Positions 7,750-17,214 of a DNA stretch of 64,000 bases are shown here, piece by piece. Position 1 is the first letter of the stretch. Every line of letters begins with the position of its first letter. A program made the translations under genes and the position numbers. Origin of the DNA: JBMDXB01 sp048594975 (GTDB lineage Bacteria > Acidobacteriota > Vicinamibacteria > Vicinamibacterales > 2-12-FULL-66-21); assembly GCA_048594975.1 (NCBI GenBank), contig JBMDXQ010000105.1:13388-77387 (forward strand). Direction: 5' to 3'. The notes under the pieces are model-generated. The model ran no database searches. It was not told the origin of the DNA and saw only the letters and a list, made by a program, of their open reading frames with translations.

Positions 7750-9132
7750 CTATTTCACCAGGAAGAGCTTGTCCTGGCGGCGCAGCGCCCACCGGATCTT
7801 GCCGTCGGCGCCGACGACCGCGTCCTCCTCCTGCGCCATGCGCACCGCCTGTCCGTCCCACTCCGGCACAGCCGTCGTCGCCTGCAGCTCGATCGACCAC
7901 CACGTGTTCGGGATGACCTTGGCGTCGCCCCGACCCTCGACGCCGGTCTGGTAGTCCCAGAGCCCGATCAGCGGGCCGGCGCCATGGCCGTGCAGCCCGA
8001 TGGGATGCGAGTACAGGGTGCCGTCGATCTTCTTTGCCTTCATGCGCGCGAGCGAGGCGGCGAGGATCTCATTGCCGGTGCGCCCGGGACGGATCACCTC
8101 CATCACGATGTCCTGAAGCGCGTTCGCGTTCGCGAGCGCGGCGCGTAGCCCCGCGGGTGCATCGATGTCGTCGGGACGGAGCACGTAGGCCAGGTGCTGC
8201 GTGTCAGTGTTGAGTCGCGCCGCCGTGATGCCGACGTCGCAGTGGAGCAGGTCGCCCGGCGCGATCACCGGATCGTCGCCGATCTCGGCGGCCGTCTTGC
8301 CCCTGCGCTGCACGTCGATGCTCGGCTGGAACCACGTCCCCAGCCCGAGGTCGTTGACGCGCTGCCGCCACCACCACACGAGATCGCTCGTTCTGGTTTT
8401 CCCAGGAGTAATCGTCTTCGACGAGAACATCTCCTGGGTCAGCGACCAGACCAGCTCCTGCATGCGCCGGAAGAACAGCTCTTCTTCCGGCAGCCGCACG
8501 GCGATGAGCTCGAGCGGGAGCCCCTCGGCGTTCTTGAATCGCGAGGTCCACTGCTGGCCGAGCGCGGCGCTCATGCCCTGCAGTTCGCCGCTCGACAGGC
8601 CGTCGGAGAAGGCGAAGATCGTCGAGCGGTTGACGCCGATGACGCGGGGGTTTCGCTCTTCGACGACCGTTTTCAGCGCCTCCCACTGCTCGTCACCCCA
8701 GAGCTCGGCCTGTTGCCCGCGCCCGACGTCGCCGGCGGCTTTCTTGGTCGAACGCTTCGCCTCGAAGACTCCGCCCTGCGAGCTGCCGCCGAGGGCGATG
8801 CGCTCGACGCACGGCGCGGATGGCGGGGCCTCGGCGGCCGCGCATTTGTCGAAGAACACGTAGATCGTCCGCCGGCGCGCGGCGAACGTCGTCGGCGAGG
8901 TGATCGCGAGGAAGATCGGGTCTTCGTTGTACTCGCGCATCGGCACTACCCACATATCGATGCGGTGCGCGCGCATCAGCGAGGGCAGGAAGGTGTCGAG
9001 CCGCTTCTGCAGCCACTGCTGCTGCATCGCCGCCTGCTCGCGCAGCGTGCCGAAGGGGCGGTTCGAAGACTGTGCGTCCGGTGTGCCGGCGGCGCACACG
9101 GCAAGAGCAAGAACACAGAGGGTCCTTCGCAT
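7750..9132 (-). CDS. Secreted M24 family metallopeptidase (Xaa-Pro aminopeptidase type)
   Basis: A 460-aa protein starting at MRRTLCVLALAVCAAGTPDAQ, a clear signal peptide. The frame is open further upstream, but that extension is low-complexity and antisense to a coding-like fragment. The N-terminal half resembles a creatinase-N domain. The C-terminal half has the pita-bread metal ligands: Asp in HCDVG, Asp in LNTDTQH, His in HPIGLHGHG, Glu in SIELQ and Glu in MAQEEDAVV. It should use two divalent metals to remove an N-terminal residue, typically before proline, in the periplasm or outside the cell. A TATACT box lies close upstream of the ATG. Confidence 0.9.
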   Translation of the reverse strand: MRRTLCVLALAVCAAGTPDAQSSNRPFGTLREQAAMQQQWLQKRLDTFLPSLMRAHRIDMWVVPMREYNEDPIFLAITSPTTFAARRRTIYVFFDKCAAAEAPPSAPCVERIALGGSSQGGVFEAKRSTKKAAGDVGRGQQAELWGDEQWEALKTVVEERNPRVIGVNRSTIFAFSDGLSSGELQGMSAALGQQWTSRFKNAEGLPLELIAVRLPEEELFFRRMQELVWSLTQEMFSSKTITPGKTRTSDLVWWWRQRVNDLGLGTWFQPSIDVQRRGKTAAEIGDDPVIAPGDLLHCDVGITAARLNTDTQHLAYVLRPDDIDAPAGLRAALANANALQDIVMEVIRPGRTGNEILAASLARMKAKKIDGTLYSHPIGLHGHGAGPLIGLWDYQTGVEGRGDAKVIPNTWWSIELQATTAVPEWDGQAVRMAQEEDAVVGADGKIRWALRRQDKLFLVK

Positions 9133-9190
9133 GATGTCCGAGAGTATACCGGCCGCGCTCGGCCATCGCCGGCGGACCGGGGTCCAATAG

Positions 9191-9445
9191 GAAGGTACCG
9201 GCACTGTTGCGGAGCCGATCGCCACTGACGCCCGCGAGCTGCAGCACAGGGCCCGGCTTGCCGCTGCCCTCGAGCGCAGTAATCGCGCGGAGCTCGAGAA
9301 ACTCGAACGCGAGCCGTACGACTTCTGGGTTTCCGGCGCGCGGGGTGATCCGGACCGAACCAGGGCGGCCGTCCACGTGACGATCGGGCACGAGGGCGCG
9401 GCCGTCATACCTCGAAAAAAAGTGACGGTGCTGGAGGTACAAGGA
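9191..9445 (+). pseudogene. Coding-like fragment lacking a start codon
   Basis: After a TAG at 9188-9190 the frame is open and strongly protein-like, with TDARELQHRARLAAALERSN, RAELEKLEREPYDFWVSGAR and AAVHVTIGHEGAAVIPRKK. Codon third positions are GC-rich. The first possible start is a GTG at 9377, well inside the protein-like part. It therefore looks like a small gene that has lost its start codon or 5' end. It lies upstream of and in the same frame as the dienelactone hydrolase, separated by a C/T-rich run. The family was not recognised. Confidence 0.4.
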
Positions 9446-9547
9446 GATGCAAAATCGCTGGATCACGCAGCGCGCCTTTCCCCCTTCCCCCTTCCCTTCG
9501 CCCCCTCCCGCAGGTATGCTGCCTCCTCGCGCGGAGGAGGAGGACGA

Positions 9548-10435
9548 ATGGAACGCAAGACCGTCGCTGATTTCGATCCCGAGGTGCTGGTGCTCTTCGA
9601 CGCCTACGTGCACGGGGCGCTCGACCGCCGGGGGTTCCTCGAGAAGGCACGGAAGTACGCCGTCGGCGGGATGACGGCGGCGATGCTGCTCGACGCGCTG
9701 AACCCGAAGTTCGCCGAGGCACAGCAGGTCGCGCCCGACGACAAGCGGCTGAAGACCGAGCGGGTGCCGTACCCCTCGCCGCAGGGCAGCGAAAAGACGA
9801 GCGGCTATCTGGCGCGGCCCGCCAACGCGAGCGGCAAGCTGTCCGGCATCCTGGTGGTGCACGAGAACCGCGGCCTGAACCCGCACATCGAGGACGTCGC
9901 GCGCCGCCTTGCGCTCGAGAACTTCATGACGTTCGCGCCCGACGCGCTCGCCGCGCTCGGCGGCTACCCCGGCACCGAAGACGAGGCGCGGGCGCTCTTT
10001 CAGAAGCTGGATCGCCAGAAGACGGCCGAGGACATGGTCGCGGCGGCGGCGTATCTGACGGGCCGGCCCGACTGCACCGGCAAGATCGGCGTCGTCGGGT
10101 TCTGCTGGGGCGGGTCGATGTCGCACACGCTGGCGACGCGGCTGCCGGATCTCGCCGCCGTCGTCCCCTTCTACGGCGGTGCGCCCGACCCGGCGGAGGC
10201 GTCGAAGGTCAAGGCGGCGCTCCTCGTGCACTTCGCGGAGAACGACCCGCGCGTGAATGCCTCGTGGCCGCCCTACGAAGCGGCGCTGAAGGCGGCCAGC
10301 GTACCGCACGAGGCGCACACCTATCCGGGAACGGGTCACGGGTTCAACAACGACACCACGCCGCGCTACGACGAGAAGCAGGCCAGAATCGCGTGGGATC
10401 GCACCGTGGCGTTTTTCAGGAAGCACCTGGCATAG
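9548..10435 (+). CDS. Dienelactone hydrolase family protein, exported
   Basis: A 295-aa alpha/beta hydrolase. The catalytic residues are Cys186 in GFCWGG, Asp233 in ENDPR and His264 in GTGHGF, with Glu106 in HENRGL, the Glu that interacts with the Cys in this family. The N-terminal 60 residues (DRRGFLEKARKYAVGGMTAA) look like a Tat-type or 'RRGFL' leader seen in many Acidobacteria and Proteobacteria members, so it may be exported. The start is set by a very strong GGAGGAGGA ribosome site; the frame is open upstream. Classic enzymes open dienelactones in chloroaromatic breakdown, but this subgroup's substrate is unknown. Confidence 0.88.
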   Translation: MERKTVADFDPEVLVLFDAYVHGALDRRGFLEKARKYAVGGMTAAMLLDALNPKFAEAQQVAPDDKRLKTERVPYPSPQGSEKTSGYLARPANASGKLSGILVVHENRGLNPHIEDVARRLALENFMTFAPDALAALGGYPGTEDEARALFQKLDRQKTAEDMVAAAAYLTGRPDCTGKIGVVGFCWGGSMSHTLATRLPDLAAVVPFYGGAPDPAEASKVKAALLVHFAENDPRVNASWPPYEAALKAASVPHEAHTYPGTGHGFNNDTTPRYDEKQARIAWDRTVAFFRKHLA

Positions 10436-10445
10436 CGCGCGGCGA

Positions 10446-10478
10446 GACGGCGAGGCGCCGTGCCGGCCCCTCGCCGTC
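10446..10478. terminator. Bidirectional hairpin between convergent genes
   Basis: GACGGCGAGG (10446-10455) pairs perfectly with CCTCGCCGTC (10469-10478) around a 13-base loop, between the hydrolase stop and the end of the oppositely oriented gene. It lacks a T-run but is well placed to end both transcripts. Confidence 0.6.
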
Positions 10479-10497
10479 ATGCCGACTGGCCCGCCCG

Positions 10498-11112
10498 CTA
10501 CCTCCTGCGACCGCGCTCCGCCCTGCCGCCGCGCCGGGGTTCGGCTTTCGGCCGGTCGCCGCCGCGCCTCTTGGGCCCCACGGCTTCTCTGAACGCCTCG
10601 ATCAGGGCGGGGACGACGGTTTCCTTGAAGAACGCCTTGATTTCGGCTTTGCCTCCCGCCGGACCTCTCGGCTGTACCACGACGCGGGTGGCGGTCGCTC
10701 CGTTCAGGTTGATGGCGTCGCCGTCGACGTCTACGCCGATGATGTCGCCGTCCTTTTCGAACAGCAGGCCAAGACCGGTATTGTGTCGATCCAACTCGAC
10801 CGGGGACGTCAGCAGCGGTTCGAACTTGTTGCCGCTGCCCAACTGCTTGCGCTCGATGTCGAACCTGCGTTCGGTACCCTCGCTCTTGTAGAGGATCGTG
10901 ACTTTCTTGCCGGTGGCTTTGGGGCATCCGCCGCCGGTCCGGGTCACCTCGACCTCGAAAAAGTCGACGCTCTTGCCGGCGGGGTGAGCGATCTTCCACT
11001 TCTTCCTGGTCGTGCCCTCATGCTCCTTCCAGTGGTAGCCGTGCCAGAACCCGATGGACCCCGCTACGACTTCGATCGGGGGCCGGTCATCGCTGTCTCC
11101 AAATTCGCCCAC
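10498..11112 (-). CDS. Hypothetical protein with basic C-terminal tail
   Basis: A 204-aa protein I do not recognise. The body (residues 1-165) is beta-rich and hydrophilic, opens with an acidic stretch, contains FWHGYHWKEH and a glycine/lysine-rich middle, and has no signal peptide or membrane segment. The last 30 residues are almost wholly Arg, Gly, Pro and Lys, suggesting nucleic-acid or polyanion contact. It starts 14 bp downstream of the TPR kinase stop on the same strand, so the two are probably co-transcribed and it might be a kinase partner or target; this is inference from position only. Confidence 0.7.
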   Translation of the reverse strand: MGEFGDSDDRPPIEVVAGSIGFWHGYHWKEHEGTTRKKWKIAHPAGKSVDFFEVEVTRTGGGCPKATGKKVTILYKSEGTERRFDIERKQLGSGNKFEPLLTSPVELDRHNTGLGLLFEKDGDIIGVDVDGDAINLNGATATRVVVQPRGPAGGKAEIKAFFKETVVPALIEAFREAVGPKRRGGDRPKAEPRRGGRAERGRRR

Positions 11113-11126
11113 AGCTGACTCCTTTC

Positions 11127-14057
11127 TCAGTGCCGGACGTCGAGCCCGGCCGCGCGCCGCAGATCGGCCAGGTCCGGCCGGTTCTCATACGAGCGCGCGT
11201 GTTCCTTCCATGCGCCGCGCAGCCGATCGAGCGCCTGCTGGGTGCGCTGCTGCAAGGCGAGCACGCGATCGTCCGCCTGCATTCGTCTGGCGGCCGCGGC
11301 TCCGAGCGCGGCCAGCCGCCACTCCAGTTCGGTGGACACCAGTTCCGGCCCGAGCAGGGCGTCCACCGCGCCGAGCACCCCGCGATAGTCGCCGGCCACC
11401 CAGCGCGCGCTCAGACGCCAGTAGGTGACATCATCGGGAGCGGTCGCGGTCATCTCGCCGCCCGGCCGGCGCCGACCGAGCTTCGCCTCGGCATGTTCGA
11501 GCAGCGCGGCGGCGTAGGTGCCCGTCGGGTCGGGCGGCTGGCGGACGGGAAGCACCGCCGAGGCCGCCTGCGCCGCTCGACCGAAGTTCTGCACGAGGAC
11601 GGCGTGCAGCGCCCGGAGCATCTCGGCGCGACGCGCACGGCCCTTGTACGCTTCCACGCCGTTCGCCATGCCGCTGTCCAGCTCGCGCAGCACCGCCTCT
11701 GCTTCCTCGAAGCGGCCCAGGCGCAGCAGCAATTCGGCACGGCTGGTCAAATCGAACGCGAGCCAGGCAGCGTTGCCGTGCGTCCGATTGATCTGCTCTC
11801 TGCGTTCGCGCAGTTGCAGCGCTCCGGGCAGATCTCCAACCGCCGTCATCTGCCCGGCGAGGTTCTCGAGCGCTTCCGCGATCTGGTTGTCGTCGCCCAG
11901 GCGTTCCGACACTTGCAGCACGCGCTCGGCGAGCGGCCTGGCCTTGTCGTACTGCCGCTTCATCTCGTACCCGCGGGCGAGGATGTTGAGGCCCTGCATC
12001 TCCAGCCGCTGGTACCCGTGCGCGCCCGTGAACGCCACCGCCGGTTCCGCAAGTGCCAGCGCATCGTCCACGCGGCCGCGCGCCAACAGGAGCGCGGCGC
12101 GCTGCAGCCGTGCCCGCGCCAGCAGCCGCTGCGCGCCTCGTTTCTCCGCCAGCTCGATCGCCCGTTGCAGCCGTGCGTCCGCATCCTCCGGCCGCTCGCG
12201 AATCAGCCGCGTCCCGAGCTCGATCAGACCGTCGGCAGCGACGGTCTCGAGCCCGTTCGCCAGTGCCGCCTCCACCGCGTCGGCTGCCAGGCGCTCGGCT
12301 TCGCTGAAGACGCCCTCGCGTGCCGCCAGACTGCTGAGGCGCAGCTGCAGTGTGATCTCCTGCGACCGGCTCTGCACGCTCGCCGCGAGCGTGCGGGCAC
12401 GTTCGAGCACGGCTCGCCCCTCGGCGAGACGCCCCAATCCCGCGAGGAACGTGCCGCGCCAGAGGAGCGTCTCGGTCTCGCCTTCGACGTTTGCGGCAGC
12501 GCGATAGAGGCGCTCGGCCTCGTCGAATTCCTTCAGCGCGCCGTCGCGCGCCCCGAGCTGCGTCAGGACCACCGCCCGCCGCAGGTGGGCCGGCGCATAC
12601 TGGGCGTCGGCGGCAATCGCCCGGTCGTAGCTGCGCTGTGCCTCGCGGGGGGACGCCGCGGCTTCCTGCGCCCGCCCCAGGTCCAGCCACACCGCCGCAT
12701 CTCCAGGGCGGCGCTCGGCCAGCTCGGAGTACGCCTTCACCGCCGACGCCGCATCCTGCAGCGCCAGCGCACGGACCGCGTCGAGGCGGAGGCGGTCCTC
12801 GCGCGGCAGGCGCGAGCGGTTCGGGATGAGGCGGTCCATGGTGAGGAGCGCACGCTGCGCGCGGTCCTGATCATCCAGCTCACTGTAGGCTCCCGCGAGG
12901 CGTGCATACGCGAGGGCGTACTCCGGGAAGATCTTGACCGCCTCCTCGAGTGCCAGCCTGCCGCTGTGGTAGGCCCCGTCGTGGATCAGCTGCGTACCCC
13001 TGACGAACCAGCGCTGCGCCTCGGCCGGCGGTTCGGGCAGTGCAGCCGTAGACCGCCAGCGCCAGATCCCCGCGGCCGCGACGGCGATGAGCAACAGCGC
13101 GGCAACCTGCCATCTCCGGGTGCGCAGCCGGCGGCCGAACCACCGCAGCGGACCGCGGCGTATCGCGGGAATCGTACGCAGCGCGTTGGAGGCGTGCGAC
13201 GTGTCCGGCGCGAGCACGCGCAGCGCCCCCAGCAGTTCGTCTGCCGAGGCGAAGCGATCCTCCGGATGCTTGGCGAGCAGGCGGCGGCACAACTCGTCCT
13301 CGCTCTCGCCCAGTTCCTCGCGCACGCTCGACACCGGCGGCGGATGCTCGTGCAGGATCTGCACGTAGGTGCCGGCGTCGGTCGGCGCTTCGAACGGCCG
13401 CCGTCCCGTCAGCGACTCGTACAGGACGCTTCCCAGCGAGAACAGGTCGCTGCGACCGTCGAGCGGCTGCTGCTGCACCTGCTCGGGCGACATGTAGGTC
13501 GGCGTGCCCATCGCGCGCCCCGGGCCGGTCAGGCTCGTGACCGTCATCGCGTTGTCGCCCATTGGCGACGGATCGTCGAGATGCGCGATGCCGAAGTCGA
13601 GCAGCTTGGCCTTGCCCGACGGCGTGATCATGATGTTCTGCGGCTTGATGTCGCGGTGGATGATCCCGCGGCGGTGCGCCGCCGCCAACGCCGCCGCGAC
13701 GTCGGCGGCGATCTGGAACGCCTGTCGCGGCGCGAGCGGTCCGCGCTGCAGCCGCCCCGACAGCGTCTCACCCTCGACGTACTGCATGACGATGCAGGCG
13801 CGGCCGTCGGGCTGGAGGATGACGTCGTGGACGGCGCAGATGTTCGGATGGTCGAGCGCGGCGGCGGCCCGCGCCTCGTGTACCAGGCGCCGCTGCGCCG
13901 CCGGGTCGGCGGCGCGGTCGGCGGCGATGAACTTGATGGCGACGTCGCGATTCAGATCGAGGTCGCGGGCAAGGTACACGGACCCCATCCCGCCGGCCCC
14001 CAGGAGCCGCTCGAGGCGGTATTTCGCGACTCTCGTGCCAGGCTCAGGCGGCCACAT
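11127..14057 (-). CDS. Transmembrane Ser/Thr protein kinase with TPR-like region
   Basis: A 976-aa protein. Residues 14-280 are a eukaryotic-like kinase: GAGGMG loop (20-25), Lys42, Glu61, HRDIKPQN (134-141), DFG (154-156) and an activation segment ending in GTPTYMSPEQ. All catalytic residues are present, so it should be active. One membrane helix follows (317-333). The remaining 640 residues are helical repeats rich in Ala/Leu/Arg with TPR spacing (WLDLGRAQEAAASPREAQRS is a good example), predicted outside the membrane. This is a common acidobacterial layout in which the TPR part is thought to sense or scaffold. It is likely co-transcribed with the downstream unknown protein. Confidence 0.92.
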   Translation of the reverse strand: MWPPEPGTRVAKYRLERLLGAGGMGSVYLARDLDLNRDVAIKFIAADRAADPAAQRRLVHEARAAAALDHPNICAVHDVILQPDGRACIVMQYVEGETLSGRLQRGPLAPRQAFQIAADVAAALAAAHRRGIIHRDIKPQNIMITPSGKAKLLDFGIAHLDDPSPMGDNAMTVTSLTGPGRAMGTPTYMSPEQVQQQPLDGRSDLFSLGSVLYESLTGRRPFEAPTDAGTYVQILHEHPPPVSSVREELGESEDELCRRLLAKHPEDRFASADELLGALRVLAPDTSHASNALRTIPAIRRGPLRWFGRRLRTRRWQVAALLLIAVAAAGIWRWRSTAALPEPPAEAQRWFVRGTQLIHDGAYHSGRLALEEAVKIFPEYALAYARLAGAYSELDDQDRAQRALLTMDRLIPNRSRLPREDRLRLDAVRALALQDAASAVKAYSELAERRPGDAAVWLDLGRAQEAAASPREAQRSYDRAIAADAQYAPAHLRRAVVLTQLGARDGALKEFDEAERLYRAAANVEGETETLLWRGTFLAGLGRLAEGRAVLERARTLAASVQSRSQEITLQLRLSSLAAREGVFSEAERLAADAVEAALANGLETVAADGLIELGTRLIRERPEDADARLQRAIELAEKRGAQRLLARARLQRAALLLARGRVDDALALAEPAVAFTGAHGYQRLEMQGLNILARGYEMKRQYDKARPLAERVLQVSERLGDDNQIAEALENLAGQMTAVGDLPGALQLRERREQINRTHGNAAWLAFDLTSRAELLLRLGRFEEAEAVLRELDSGMANGVEAYKGRARRAEMLRALHAVLVQNFGRAAQAASAVLPVRQPPDPTGTYAAALLEHAEAKLGRRRPGGEMTATAPDDVTYWRLSARWVAGDYRGVLGAVDALLGPELVSTELEWRLAALGAAAARRMQADDRVLALQQRTQQALDRLRGAWKEHARSYENRPDLADLRRAAGLDVRH

Positions 14058-14362
14058 AAGCTCGCAGCAATGGGAGGCGCGCCGAAGATAGAACGATCAC
14101 CGCCTCAGCCGCAAGGGAATCTGGCACCCGGTTGGCAGCTCTTCGGAGGCGCGGAGGCCGGCGAATGGACGGTGATCAGAGACGTCGGGGCAGGGTGGTA
14201 GTGGACAACGTCGAGCGGCCGTCCCGGGTACGCCGCCGCCGGACCCGCGATTCCGGCGCCCTCTCGGACGTGCCGGCGTCCGGCAAGGCCGGGCGCGGTC
14301 GCTTCGAGCGCCGTGCGGCTGACCGCCGGCGCCATCGCCATCACTGATAAAGTTGACCGCCT
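14058..14362. other. Divergent intergenic region, no gene seen
   Basis: The 305 bases between the kinase (minus) and the flavoprotein (plus) hold no convincing ORF. Both genes must start transcription here. A TGATAAAGT stretch just before the flavoprotein GTG is the only A/T-rich promoter-like patch. Confidence 0.4.
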
Positions 14363-15571
14363 GTGACAGTCCTGCGCGCCGACGCGCTGGTCATCGGCGC
14401 CGGTCCCGCCGGGTCCGCCGCCGCTCGCACGCTCGCCCTCGGGGGCGCGCGTGTCGTCCTCGCCGATCGGCACGAATTCCCCCGCGACAAGGTGTGCGGC
14501 GACGCCCTGATTCCCGATGCCCTGCAGGCGCTCGGCGACCTGGGTCTCCGCGACGAGGTGCTCGCCGCCGGGCGGCGGCTCGATTGTCTGCGCGTGTACG
14601 CGCCGGACGACTCCTTCCTCACGCTCCACGGCGAGTGCGCGTGCGTTCCCAGGTTCGCGCTCGACGACCGGCTGCGGCGCGCCGCCATCCGCGCCGGCGC
14701 CGACTTCCGGCCGCACCTGCGCGCGCTCTCACCGATCGAAGATGGCGGCGTCGTCCGCGGCGCCGAGTTCGTGCACGCGCGAACGTCGGTGCGCTCGACC
14801 ATCCTCGCGCCGGCGACCGTTCTCGCCACTGGCGCAGCATCGGACGTGCTCGGCCGGTTCGGGATGTGCGTTCGCTCGAAGCCCTCCGCGACGGCAGCGC
14901 GGCTCTACATGAAGGTCGATCGCGAGCTCTCGTCTGCCTTCGATCACCTCTGCATCGCGTACTCGTCATCGGTCTGTCCCGGCTACGGCTGGATCTTCCC
15001 GGGGCCGGACGACGTGTTCAACGTCGGCGCCGGATATTTCTACGACTCGCCGTTGCCGCGGGACACGAACCTGCGCACGCTGCTGGCGACCTTCCTGCGC
15101 GACTTCGCGCCTGCGGCGGCGCTGATGCAGCGGGCGCGAGTGCTGGGCCCGCTGAAAGGGGCGCCGCTCCGCACGGCGATGGAGGGGGCTACCCTGGCGC
15201 GTCCCGGGCTGTACGTCGTGGGTGAGGGCGCCGGGCTGACGTATTCGTTCAGCGGCGAAGGAATCGGAAAGGCGCTGCAGAGCGGGATCCTGGCCGCCGA
15301 GACAGCGCTTCGTGCCGGCTGCTCGGAAGCGGGGCTGCGGTCGGCGGCGGCCGACTACGCACAGGCGCTGGCCGCGCGGTTCGGCGGACGGTTCCGCGCG
15401 TACAGGCGGATGCAACGCTGGCTGGCGTATCCCGCGTTTGCCAATTTCCTCACGCGGCGTGCGAATCGCGGACGGTTCGTCCGCGCGCAGCTGCAGTCGC
15501 TATTTGCCGAGACCGGCGACCCGGTCGAGCTACTCTCGGTGCGCGGGCTGATTCGCGCCGCGCTCACCTGA
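14363..15571 (+). CDS. FAD-dependent oxidoreductase, geranylgeranyl reductase type
   Basis: A 402-aa flavoprotein. The dinucleotide motif GAGPAGSAAA is at residues 12-21, followed by PRDKVCGD (40-47), the marker of the geranylgeranyl reductase/ChlP subgroup. A second FAD contact, GEGAGLTYSFSGEGIGKAL, lies near residue 290. Members reduce isoprenoid double bonds in chlorophyll, menaquinone or archaeal lipids, or act as halogenase-like oxidases; which applies here is not clear. Start is GTG, placed at the motif. No signal peptide. It is followed closely by the sigma-factor gene, but the two need not be functionally linked. Confidence 0.85.
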   Translation: MTVLRADALVIGAGPAGSAAARTLALGGARVVLADRHEFPRDKVCGDALIPDALQALGDLGLRDEVLAAGRRLDCLRVYAPDDSFLTLHGECACVPRFALDDRLRRAAIRAGADFRPHLRALSPIEDGGVVRGAEFVHARTSVRSTILAPATVLATGAASDVLGRFGMCVRSKPSATAARLYMKVDRELSSAFDHLCIAYSSSVCPGYGWIFPGPDDVFNVGAGYFYDSPLPRDTNLRTLLATFLRDFAPAAALMQRARVLGPLKGAPLRTAMEGATLARPGLYVVGEGAGLTYSFSGEGIGKALQSGILAAETALRAGCSEAGLRSAAADYAQALAARFGGRFRAYRRMQRWLAYPAFANFLTRRANRGRFVRAQLQSLFAETGDPVELLSVRGLIRAALT

Positions 15572-15623
15572 CGAACTCGTCCGCGCAGTCGCGTCTGGAT
15601 CAAAGTCTGCATCGGCCGTACGC

Positions 15624-17213
15624 ATGCCGCGTCGAAGGCGGAGTACCGTCCAGGTCGAGACACCTCTCGTCGACTGGGTCGAAGCACAGCCGCAGGTCAA
15701 CGTCCTCGACTGGCGCCGTCGCGCGAACAGCTGGGGGCTCGGTCCTCTCGGAGGCTTTCACGAGGGCGAGGCGGCGGAGCCCGACTTCCCGCCGCCAGAG
15801 ACGCTGCTCGCCGAGGAGGAGCCGGAGGCGGCGGCACCTCAGGCGGTCTTCGACGAGGAGGACGAGGAGGAAGGCGGGTTCCGAGCGGCCGAGCTGGTGC
15901 GCGAGCGACCGGGCGACGGCGTCAGCCTCGCCGACGCCGACCCGGTCCGCCAGTACCTGTCCCGAATCGGTCGCACGCGGCTGCTGACGCCGGACCAGGA
16001 AGTCGGGATCGGTCGCCGCATCGAGCTCGCGCGGGCCAACCTGCTCGCTGCGCTGGCGGAGATCCCGTGCGCCGTCCAGAGCCTGTGCAGCCTCGCCGCC
16101 CTGGTTCGGGCGGGACGCGCGCCGGCGGTCGAACTCATTCTGCTTCCCGATGGCGGGGAGCTCCAGCCCAATCGGGTAGCGCCGGTGCTGCGGGCGCTAT
16201 CGCGCGCCGGCCGCGTCGATCGCTGCCGGCAGCGCTGGCAGCAGCAGCGCGGTGAGCAGGGCGACGGCGACCGGCAGCCGCAGATCGACCGCGCGACGAA
16301 GCTGATTGCGATGACGCTCTCCGCGCAGCCGATCCGCCCCTCGGTGGTCGACGAGCTGGTGGAGACGCTGCGGCGCCTGGACGCGCTGCTGGAAGAGGCC
16401 GAGCGCTCCGGCGGGAGGGCGGGGCCGCAGGCGCGCCGCCGCATCGCGCAGCAGGTGGGCCTTCCCGCCGAGGACTTCCGCCGCGTCTTCCGACAGCTCG
16501 CCGAGCGCGACGAGGTGCTGCGCGAGGCGAAGCGCGCCCTCATCGAGGCCAACCTTCGCCTCGTCGTCTCCATCGCCAAGCGCTATCGCGACCGCGGCCT
16601 CTCTCTGCTCGATCTCATCCAGGAGGGGAACATCGGGTTGATGAAGGCCGCCGACCGTTTCCAGTTCCGGCGCGGCTTCCGCTTCTCGACGTACGCGACG
16701 TGGTGGATCCGCCAGGCAATCGGCCGCGCCGTCGCCGATTACGGCCGCACCATCAGGCTGCCGGTGCACGTGGTCGAATCGCTCGGTCGCGTGGAGCGCG
16801 CGCGCCGGGACTTCCGAGAGGCACAGCGCCGCGAGCCCACGGAAGCGGAGCTGGCGGTGCGGCTGGAGATGCCGGCGGAGAAGGTTCGCCTGCTGTTCGA
16901 GTCCGCGAAGCTGCCGCTCTCGCTCGACGTCTCGGCGCACGAGGAGGACGACCGCGAGCTCGGCGCGCGGATCGTGAACCGCGCGATCAATTCGCCGGAG
17001 GACGAGCTGCTGCGCAGCGAGCTCGCCGACCGCGTCGGGCAGGCGCTGTCGCGCCTCGACGATCGCGAGAAGGAAGTGGTGCGGATGCGCTTCGGCCTGG
17101 CGAGCGACCACCAGTTCACGCTGGCCGAGGTCGCGCGGCGCTTCAACCTGTCCCGCGAGCGGGTACGCCAGATCGAGATGCGCGCGCTCGACAAGCTGCG
17201 CGCCAGCCCGTGA
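15624..17213 (+). CDS. RNA polymerase sigma-70 factor (primary-type)
   Basis: A 529-aa sigma factor with region 1.2 (DPVRQYLSRIGRTRLLTPDQE, about 108-130), a long non-conserved segment, full region 2 (NLRLVVSIAKRYRDRGLSLL, DLIQEGNIGLMKAADRF, FSTYATWWIRQAIGRA), region 3 and region 4 with the -35-binding helix-turn-helix (TLAEVARRFNLSRERVRQIE) near the C-terminus. The N-terminus is acidic (DEEDEEEGG) and lacks a recognisable region 1.1. Size and complete regions fit group 1 or 2, so it is either the housekeeping RpoD or a close paralogue. The gene ends one base before the convergent SnoaL-like gene. Confidence 0.92.
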   Translation: MPRRRRSTVQVETPLVDWVEAQPQVNVLDWRRRANSWGLGPLGGFHEGEAAEPDFPPPETLLAEEEPEAAAPQAVFDEEDEEEGGFRAAELVRERPGDGVSLADADPVRQYLSRIGRTRLLTPDQEVGIGRRIELARANLLAALAEIPCAVQSLCSLAALVRAGRAPAVELILLPDGGELQPNRVAPVLRALSRAGRVDRCRQRWQQQRGEQGDGDRQPQIDRATKLIAMTLSAQPIRPSVVDELVETLRRLDALLEEAERSGGRAGPQARRRIAQQVGLPAEDFRRVFRQLAERDEVLREAKRALIEANLRLVVSIAKRYRDRGLSLLDLIQEGNIGLMKAADRFQFRRGFRFSTYATWWIRQAIGRAVADYGRTIRLPVHVVESLGRVERARRDFREAQRREPTEAELAVRLEMPAEKVRLLFESAKLPLSLDVSAHEEDDRELGARIVNRAINSPEDELLRSELADRVGQALSRLDDREKEVVRMRFGLASDHQFTLAEVARRFNLSRERVRQIEMRALDKLRASP

Positions 17214-17214
17214 G

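Noticed and set aside
9133..9408. N-terminal extension of the M24 peptidase
   Set aside because: Low-complexity Ser/Arg/Ala sequence antisense to a better coding-like frame, while a signal peptide starts at 9132.
11130..14201. 1023-codon plus-strand ORF opposite the kinase gene
   Set aside because: Mirror of the TPR kinase; long because high-GC antisense frames rarely contain stops. No motif.
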